64,000 nucleotides of DNA from Novosphingobium sp. Fuku2-ISO-50. Its GTDB lineage: Bacteria; Pseudomonadota; Alphaproteobacteria; Sphingomonadales; Sphingomonadaceae. Position numbers and translations under genes: made by a program. A model generated the notes under the pieces. It was not told where the DNA came from. It made no database searches and worked only from the letters and a program-made list of their open reading frames with translations. The stretch lies in NCBI RefSeq assembly GCF_001519055.1, contig NZ_KQ954285.1, positions 124,001 to 188,000 of the forward strand. The letters are read 5' to 3'. Below, one piece after another: positions 59,435 to 64,000 of this stretch. Position 1 is the first letter of the stretch. The number at the start of each line of letters is the position of its first letter.

Positions 59435-60399
59435 GCCGCAAGATCCCTCGGATTGCGCGCGGGGGCATCGCTGCGGATGGCCCAGCGCAAAGTGGCGGAA
59501 CGCGCGCGCGGGTTGCGCGCCAGCTCTTCCTCGCCCGGCCGGATTGCCGGAGAGGGCTTGCCGAAAACCGGCGCAGCCTTGTGCGCCTGTTCGGGCAAGT
59601 GGCGCGATCCGCCGGGCACCATGCCCGACGCTTCGCGCAGGAACTGTTTGACCATGCGGTCTTCGAGGCTGTGAAAGGTCACCACCGCGAGCCGCCCGCC
59701 CGGGGCAAGCACGGCCTCGGCAGCGGACAGCGCGGCGGCCAGTTCATCGAGCTCGCCATTGATATGGATGCGCACGGCCTGAAAACTGCGCGTCGCCGGA
59801 TCCTTGGGCGCACCGGGGCGCCAGCCGAGCGCGCGACGCACGACTTCGGCAAACTGGCGCGTCGTGCTCAGCGGGCGCGCGGCAATCACCGCGCGGGCGA
59901 TCCGCCGCGACTGGCGCTCTTCGCCATAGCGGTAAAGCACGTCGGCAATGTCCGCTTCGTCGGCGGTGTTGAGGAAATCCGCCGCGCTCTCGCCCTCGCG
60001 GCCCATGCGCATGTCGAGCGGGCCGTCGGTGGAAAAGGCAAAACCGCGCTCGGCCTGGTCCAGCTGCATCGAGCTGACGCCAATATCGAGCACCACGCCG
60101 TCGACCGAGGTCACCCCGGCCTCGCGCAGCGCTTCGGCCAGTTCGGAAAAGCGGCGGTGATGCAGGATCAGCGCGGCATCGGGCCCGGCGGCTTCGGGCA
60201 GAGCGCTGCCGGCGGCAATCGCGTCGGGATCGCGATCGAAACCGTGAACCCGCGCGCCCGCCGCCATCAAGGCGCGCGAATAGCCGCCCGCGCCAAATGT
60301 GCCGTCGGCGATGACCATGCCCGGCGCCGGAGCCAGCGCGGCGAGCACTTCGTCGAGCAGGACGGGAATATGCGGGGCATTCATGTGCGGACCAGTCAT
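59431..60399 (-). CDS. rsmH: 16S rRNA (cytosine(1402)-N(4))-methyltransferase
   Basis: SAM-dependent methyltransferase (MraW) of 322 residues that methylates C1402 in the ribosomal P site. Motifs are [13 protein letters not shown] at the start, the SAM loop [45 protein letters not shown] and [15 protein letters not shown]. The ATG at 60399 overlaps the mraZ stop as ATGA; an ATG at 60384 is the alternative. Confidence 0.96.
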   Translation of the reverse strand: MTGPHMNAPHIPVLLDEVLAALAPAPGMVIADGTFGAGGYSRALMAAGARVHGFDRDPDAIAAGSALPEAAGPDAALILHHRRFSELAEALREAGVTSVDGVVLDIGVSSMQLDQAERGFAFSTDGPLDMRMGREGESAADFLNTADEADIADVLYRYGEERQSRRIARAVIAARPLSTTRQFAEVVRRALGWRPGAPKDPATRSFQAVRIHINGELDELAAALSAAEAVLAPGGRLAVVTFHSLEDRMVKQFLREASGMVPGGSRHLPEQAHKAAPVFGKPSPAIRPGEEELARNPRARSATLRWAIRSDAPARNPRDLAA

Positions 60400-60908
60400 T
60401 TGCGCGCCCTCCGCCCCGGACCGCGCGCGGCCGTTTCGGCCATCAACGCGCGGCACGTCGCCTTGGCGCTGTCCCAGCCGGACCCCATGGCAAACAGCAC
60501 GTCGGGCGCCCAGATGGTGAAATGGCCGCCGCCGCCATGAAAATAGAGCGCCTCGCCCACTTGCGCCTGTTCGGCGAGATGGTCGGGCAGAATGAAGCGG
60601 CCCGAGTCGTCGAACTTCGTGCGCAAAAAGCCGTAAAGCTGCGCGGCGCGCTCGTCGGCATCGAACGGTTCGCCGCGTTCAAGCGCAATGCGTTCTTCAT
60701 GCAGGATCTGCCCGGCAAAGGATTCGGCACGGGACAGGCCAAAACCGACGAGGCAGGGCAGCTTGTGATGTTTGTCGAGGCACAGTGTCGGGGTATTGCC
60801 CGAGGCGGCAAGGACAGCGGCGCGGAAGTCGGCGGGCAAGACAAAGCGGCTCTTGTCGCCACGCGGCGAAAAGCCCTGTCCCCAGTAATTTGACGGCGAA
60901 CCCGTCAC
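60396..60908 (-). CDS. mraZ: Transcriptional regulator MraZ
   Basis: Protein of 170 residues from a GTG at 60908, or 179 from a TTG at 60935. Two AbrB-like MraZ repeats are visible: [20 protein letters not shown] in the first half and [20 protein letters not shown] in the second. MraZ represses the dcw operon it heads by binding TGGG-type repeats upstream. The GTG is preferred because it follows a GGGGG stretch at seven bases and gives an N terminus like sphingomonad MraZ (YWGQGF near the start). Repeats matching its known sites lie upstream. Confidence 0.9.
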   Translation of the reverse strand: MTGSPSNYWGQGFSPRGDKSRFVLPADFRAAVLAASGNTPTLCLDKHHKLPCLVGFGLSRAESFAGQILHEERIALERGEPFDADERAAQLYGFLRTKFDDSGRFILPDHLAEQAQVGEALYFHGGGGHFTIWAPDVLFAMGSGWDSAKATCRALMAETAARGPGRRARK

Positions 60909-61060
60909 CCACTGCCCCCATTTCGCGCGGGCCAACCGGGGCCGCGCAGCAAAAAAATAAACTCACAAGGCAAAAATCCTCCGCCCCGCCGCGCGCATGG
61001 CGCGGCGGTTCATCCCCCAGGGATGCGGCAAGGATTTCGTCCCGATGGCACAGTCTTATC

Positions 61061-61110
61061 GTGGGATAATGCGGGCTACAACGGGAAATTACGGGACTAA
61101 GCGGAATCCC
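61061..61110. promoter_or_regulatory. Five 10-bp-phased GGG repeats (candidate MraZ operator array)
   Basis: On the plus strand GTGGGATAAT, GCGGGCTACA, ACGGGAAATT, ACGGGACTAA and GCGGAATCCC stand head to tail, with the G run at an exact ten-base period. E. coli MraZ binds TGGGN repeats spaced five apart, the same period. The central pair reads CGGGAAATTACGGGA, nearly identical to the two elements further upstream. Here the G-rich strand is opposite to mraZ coding. GANTC sites at 61104 and 61114 overlap its end. Confidence 0.65.
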
Positions 61111-61249
61111 GTTGATTCTACGTGATCTGTTGCGTGCTATCGCCCCGCACAAACAGAGTTCCGCAACACTGCGCTAACCATGCAAATACCGCAAAAGCAT
61201 GGGAATCCCTGAATCTGTCGAAATGGTGGAGACGCTGGTGCAGCGATTG

Positions 61250-61264
61250 TCCCGCATTTTCCCG
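61250..61264 (-). promoter_or_regulatory. Candidate MraZ box 2
   Basis: Read on the mraZ coding strand this is CGGGAAAATGCGGGA: two GGGA units at ten-base spacing. It differs from box 3 at one base and from the pair inside the 61061 array at two. It lies about 340 bases upstream of the mraZ start. Confidence 0.6.
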
Positions 61265-61373
61265 CAAACTGCGCAAACAGGACCCCGCGCAACCGCGACT
61301 CGGCGAAAAGGATCGGAATTCCGCAGAAGTCGGCGCCTCCAACCGAGACCGGGCGCGCGTCAGCGATGCCCCG

Positions 61374-61388
61374 TCCCGTATTTTCCCG
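61374..61388 (-). promoter_or_regulatory. Candidate MraZ box 3
   Basis: Read on the mraZ coding strand this is CGGGAAAATACGGGA, one base different from box 2. It lies 62 bases beyond the stop of the small membrane-protein gene at 61450. The gap 60909-61449 holds no convincing open frame; besides the boxes it contains four GANTC sites (61104, 61114, 61203, 61211) and TTATC-GTGG-GATAA (61056-61069). Confidence 0.55.
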
Positions 61389-61449
61389 TCCCTTGCGCGA
61401 ATGCGCGCAGTCAGCGCGGGGTCAGTGAGGCAGGGTCAGGAGTTTGGGG

Positions 61450-61857
61450 TCAGTGCGCGGATTCGGGCTTGGCAGGCTTGTGCGCGGGGGCATTGCCGCC
61501 CACGGGAACTTCCGGAGCGACGCCCAGATCGACCAGCGGATCGTTGGCGGGCGACGCGCTGGCCGCGCCGTTCGGCGCTGCGGCCACGGCGCTGCGGTCG
61601 GCGGTCTTGACCCGCTGCATGATCACGCTGGCAAGACTGACCAGCAAGAGCATCGTCGCCAGCCCGAATATCCCGACTTGCAGCCGATGCACCGCCTGCG
61701 CGCGCAATTCGCGCGAGCCCGGAAAACCGGGCATCGGACCATTTTGCAGAGCGCCTGACACACCATCGGCGGCGGAATCACCCACCGCGCCGACAAAGCC
61801 GGAAGAACGAGTGCGCATGCGCTTCAATCGTTCGGATGTCTTGCCGAGCAAGGCCAT
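61450..61857 (-). CDS. Small single-pass membrane protein of unknown function
   Basis: Protein of 135 residues. A basic N-terminal half (TSERLKRMRTRSSGFVG, RELRAQAVHRLQ) leads to one membrane segment (VGIFGLATMLLLVSLASVIM) and a Pro/Ala-rich C-terminal tail that would be periplasmic (ending in AHKPAKPESAH). I do not recognise a domain. It lies between the cysteine-synthase gene (15 bases upstream) and the dcw regulatory gap, on the same strand as both. The tail style resembles those of FtsQ and FtsL in this genome. Confidence 0.7.
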   Translation of the reverse strand: MALLGKTSERLKRMRTRSSGFVGAVGDSAADGVSGALQNGPMPGFPGSRELRAQAVHRLQVGIFGLATMLLLVSLASVIMQRVKTADRSAVAAAPNGAASASPANDPLVDLGVAPEVPVGGNAPAHKPAKPESAH

Positions 61858-61872
61858 GCCGATGGTTTTAGC

Positions 61873-62871
61873 CTAAGCGGAGAGCCAGGGGAAGACCGGC
61901 AGGCCCTTTGCTTCGAGCCAGGCCGGATTGTAGAGGCTCGACAAATAGCGAAACCCGGTGTCGCACAGGATCGTCACCACCCGGCTGCCCGGCCCGAGCG
62001 CCTTGGCCAGGGCGACTGCGCCTGCGACATTGATCCCGCTCGACAGGCCAAGGCACAACCCTTCCTCGGCGAGCAGGCGTCGCACCCAGTAGAGCCCCTC
62101 TTCATCGGACATGCGGAATTGCGTGTCGATCGGCGCGCCTTCGAGATTGGCAGTGATCCGCCCCTGCCCGATCCCTTCGGCGACCGAGCTGCCTTCGGCC
62201 TTGAGCTCGCCATGGGCATAATAGTTGTAAAGCGCGGCGCCATGCGGATCGGTCAGCGCGACGGTGACGCTTTCGTCAAACGCCTTGAGCCCCAGCCCGG
62301 TGCCTGCCAGCGTGCCGCCGGTGCCCGCCGCGCAAGTGAAGCCGTCGATCCGCCCCTCCATCTGCTCCCAGATTTCGGGCGCGGTGCTTTCGATATGGGC
62401 GCGGCGATTGGCGATATTGTCGAACTGGTTGGCCCAGATCGCGCCTTCGGTTTCCTCGGCAATGCGGCGGCTGGTATGGACAAAATGGCCCGGATTGGAA
62501 AACGGCGCGGCGGCCACCAGCACCAGTTCGGCGCGCAGCGCACGCAGCGTGTCCATCTTTTCGCGCGACTGCGTCTCGGGCATGACGATCACGGTGCGAT
62601 AGCCGAGCGCATTGGCCACCAGCGCCAACCCGATCCCGGTATTGCCCGCCGTCCCTTCGACGATCGTTCCGCCCGGCGCAAGGCTCCCGCGTTGTTCGGC
62701 ATCGCGCACGATCCACAAGGCGGCGCGGTCCTTGACCGAAGCGCCGGGGTTGGCAAATTCGCACTTGCCGTAGATCTCTGCCCCGGCCGCCTCGCTCGGC
62801 CCTTTGAGCAGGACCAGCGGCGTGTTGCCGATAAGCGAAAGCGTGTCGTGGAGCGCGGGCGTCAGGGTCAT
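61873..62871 (-). CDS. Cysteine synthase family PLP enzyme
   Basis: Fold-type II PLP enzyme of 332 residues. SLIGNTPLVLL begins the domain, the PLP lysine is in PGASVKDRAA, the phosphate/substrate loop is GTAGNTGIGLA, and the PLP phosphate loop is GTGGTLAGTG. It most resembles cysteine synthase A (O-acetylserine sulfhydrylase), replacing acetate on O-acetylserine by sulfide. In the usual ETSGNTGIGLA loop the Ser is Ala here (EGTAGNTG), as in many CysK-like proteins. The ATG at 62871 is chosen; one at 62901 is possible. A new unit seems to begin here. Confidence 0.9.
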   Translation of the reverse strand: MTLTPALHDTLSLIGNTPLVLLKGPSEAAGAEIYGKCEFANPGASVKDRAALWIVRDAEQRGSLAPGGTIVEGTAGNTGIGLALVANALGYRTVIVMPETQSREKMDTLRALRAELVLVAAAPFSNPGHFVHTSRRIAEETEGAIWANQFDNIANRRAHIESTAPEIWEQMEGRIDGFTCAAGTGGTLAGTGLGLKAFDESVTVALTDPHGAALYNYYAHGELKAEGSSVAEGIGQGRITANLEGAPIDTQFRMSDEEGLYWVRRLLAEEGLCLGLSSGINVAGAVALAKALGPGSRVVTILCDTGFRYLSSLYNPAWLEAKGLPVFPWLSA

Positions 62872-62947
62872 AGCCGAACAGGTAGAAAAGACCTGCGGCA
62901 TCGGCAACGTAAAATGCACTCTGGCCGCAATAGCCCCGCTATTCGCG

Positions 62948-63634
62948 TCACTCTCTGGCAGCGCGGATCGCGGCCCCTGCGGCAAACGGCGCGACAGCCA
63001 CCGCGACAAGGCTCGCCGCCGCCAGCAGAGCCAGCCCGTCTTCGCCGCCCGGTTGCAAAGACCCCGCGCCAAAGATCAGCAGCGGCACCGCCAGCGGAAT
63101 CAGCAGCAGGCCGCCCAGTGCCGCCCCGGCGCGCAGACCCGCCGTCAGCGCCGCGATCGTCACCCCGATTGCCGCCAGCCCGGGCGTCCCGGCCAGCAAT
63201 CCCAGCTCGAGCCGCACCAATTGCGTGCCTTCGAGCGACAAGAGCCCCGCCGCAATCGGCGTCGCCAGCATCAACGGCACACCAAAACACAGCCAGTGCG
63301 CCACGATCCGCACCAGCATGACCGCTTCTTCGGACAGCCCGCGCAAGGCCCACTGGTCAAAAAAGCCGGTCTCGACATCGGGCTCGACCAGCCGATCCAA
63401 AGGCAGGATCGCCGCGAGCAGGGCCGCGACCCAGATCACCCCCGCCCCGGTCCGCGCCAGCAGCCGCACATCGGGCCCCACCGCAAAAGGATACAGCATC
63501 GCCACCGACAGAAAGAACAGCAGCGGCAAAGTCGCCCCGCCGCGCCCGCGCGCACCACCGAGCAAAAGCCCGCAATCGCGCCGAAAAATCAGCCAAAGCT
63601 GGCGCCCGGTAACGCTCATGGCAGTACGGCTCAT
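62948..63634 (-). CDS. ccmB: Heme exporter protein CcmB
   Basis: Membrane protein of 228 residues with six hydrophobic segments (LPLLFFLSVAMLYPFAVG, VIWVAALLAAILPLDRL, WLCFGVPLMLATPIAAGLL and others). The short N-terminal cytoplasmic part QLWLIFRRDCGLLL and the DxETGFFDQW loop fit CcmB, the permease of the cytochrome c maturation ABC transporter. The ATG at 63634 overlaps the ccmA stop (ATGA); a second ATG at 63619 is in frame. Confidence 0.92.
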   Translation of the reverse strand: MSRTAMSVTGRQLWLIFRRDCGLLLGGARGRGGATLPLLFFLSVAMLYPFAVGPDVRLLARTGAGVIWVAALLAAILPLDRLVEPDVETGFFDQWALRGLSEEAVMLVRIVAHWLCFGVPLMLATPIAAGLLSLEGTQLVRLELGLLAGTPGLAAIGVTIAALTAGLRAGAALGGLLLIPLAVPLLIFGAGSLQPGGEDGLALLAAASLVAVAVAPFAAGAAIRAARE

Positions 63635-64000
63635 GGCAGATGATCCAGCAGCGGCAGCACGACCAGCCCTTTGAGATCGAGCGGCTGATGCGAAGCGATC
63701 ACCGCGATCCCGCCGCTTGCACGATGCGCCTCGATCGCGGCCTGCGCGACGCCGGCCCAATACGCGTCGAGCCCGTTGAGCGGCTCATCGAGCAGCCAGA
63801 TGCCCGTGCCGCTCGCCGACAGACACGCCAGCGCCGCGCGCTTGCGCTGCCCGGTCGAAAGATAGCGCACCGGCACGTCGTGCAGGTCTTCCAGCCCGAA
63901 ATCCGAGCTTTGCGCCCCGGCTCCGTCAAGCCGACGCCAGAAATCGAGCGCCGCGCCCAGCGGGCGGTGCGCATCGAGCGGCAGACGTTCGTCGGACAGG
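63631..64000 (-). CDS. ccmA: Heme exporter ATP-binding protein CcmA (C-terminal part)
   Basis: The C-terminal ~122 codons of an ABC ATPase that continues past the right edge. The ABC signature reads YLSTGQRKR (Thr in place of the first Gly), the Walker B is WLLDEPLNGLD and the switch His is in ASHQPL. The Walker A motif lies outside the window. CcmA drives the CcmABC complex that releases holo-CcmE during cytochrome c maturation. It overlaps ccmB by four bases. Confidence 0.9.
   Translation of the reverse strand, partial: LSDERLPLDAHRPLGAALDFWRRLDGAGAQSSDFGLEDLHDVPVRYLSTGQRKRAALACLSASGTGIWLLDEPLNGLDAYWAGVAQAAIEAHRASGGIAVIASHQPLDLKGLVVLPLLDHLP

Noticed and set aside
61122-61610. Plus-strand open frames in the mraZ upstream gap
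   Set aside because: They overlap the phased repeats and the end of the gene at 61450, lack ribosome sites and have no recognisable domain.

Overview
The window is GC-rich, densely coded DNA that looks like a chromosome of an alphaproteobacterium, most likely a sphingomonad (Sphingomonadaceae, Novosphingobium/Sphingobium-like). I infer this from the gene content and the style of the proteins; no search was run. About half is an accessory catabolic region (1-31.5 kb) and half is a conserved housekeeping block (31.8-64 kb) built around a complete dcw cell-division/cell-wall cluster on the minus strand.

Catabolic region. Positions 1-7.5 kb hold SDR dehydrogenases, an HSL-type alpha/beta hydrolase, a luciferase-like monooxygenase, a LuxR-type and a TetR-type regulator, and a Baeyer-Villiger-type flavin monooxygenase. 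Positions 7.6-14 kb form a plus-strand run: a two-domain old-yellow-enzyme reductase with an FeS site, a first pair of Lrp/AsnC regulators, a flavin reductase, an NTF2-like protein, a second OYE and an SDR. Positions 14.06-14.87 kb are a graveyard: a TauD/TfdA dioxygenase with its middle deleted, then a frameshifted amidohydrolase. Positions 14.9-20.1 kb hold a second, long BVMO, an ACAD-fold flavin monooxygenase, an SDR and a second Lrp/AsnC pair. Positions 20.1-25.3 kb are a minus-strand operon of acyl-CoA ligase, amidohydrolase-2 protein, KshA-like Rieske oxygenase and Tat-exported amidase. Divergent from it are an AtuA-like (DUF1446) protein and a Coq4-family protein, followed by a second KshA-like Rieske oxygenase (minus) and an N-acyl-D-amino-acid-deacylase-type amidohydrolase (plus). 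Together these look like an uncharacterised pathway for an alicyclic ketone, terpenoid or steroid-like substrate: ring hydroxylation, BV oxygen insertion, ester/lactone hydrolysis, enone reduction, CoA activation. The substrate is not readable from sequence.

Regulation. An AGTG-N6-CACT palindrome lies over the promoters of the alpha/beta hydrolase, the tetR gene itself and the long BVMO, so one TetR repressor probably controls a regulon spread over 13 kb. The two Lrp/AsnC pairs are paralogous modules (A-type then B-type). An 11-mer occurs next to both.

Housekeeping block. A DUF2147 remnant and a bidirectional terminator separate the two halves. Then, on the minus strand, come an NDP-sugar-epimerase-like SDR, proB, obgE, tRNA-Ala(CGC), a proline-rich lipoprotein, a Bax-inhibitor-1 protein, proC, a YbjN protein, a large TPR/SPOR protein, and ftsZ-ftsA-ftsQ-ddl-murB-murC-murG-ftsW-murD-mraY-murF-murE-ftsI-ftsL-rsmH-mraZ. 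Most dcw junctions overlap by 1-4 bases. Upstream of mraZ lies a 540-base regulatory gap with three copies of CGGGAAAWTRCGGGA (candidate MraZ boxes) and a GANTC cluster. The window ends with a small membrane protein, a cysteine-synthase-family enzyme, ccmB and a partial ccmA.
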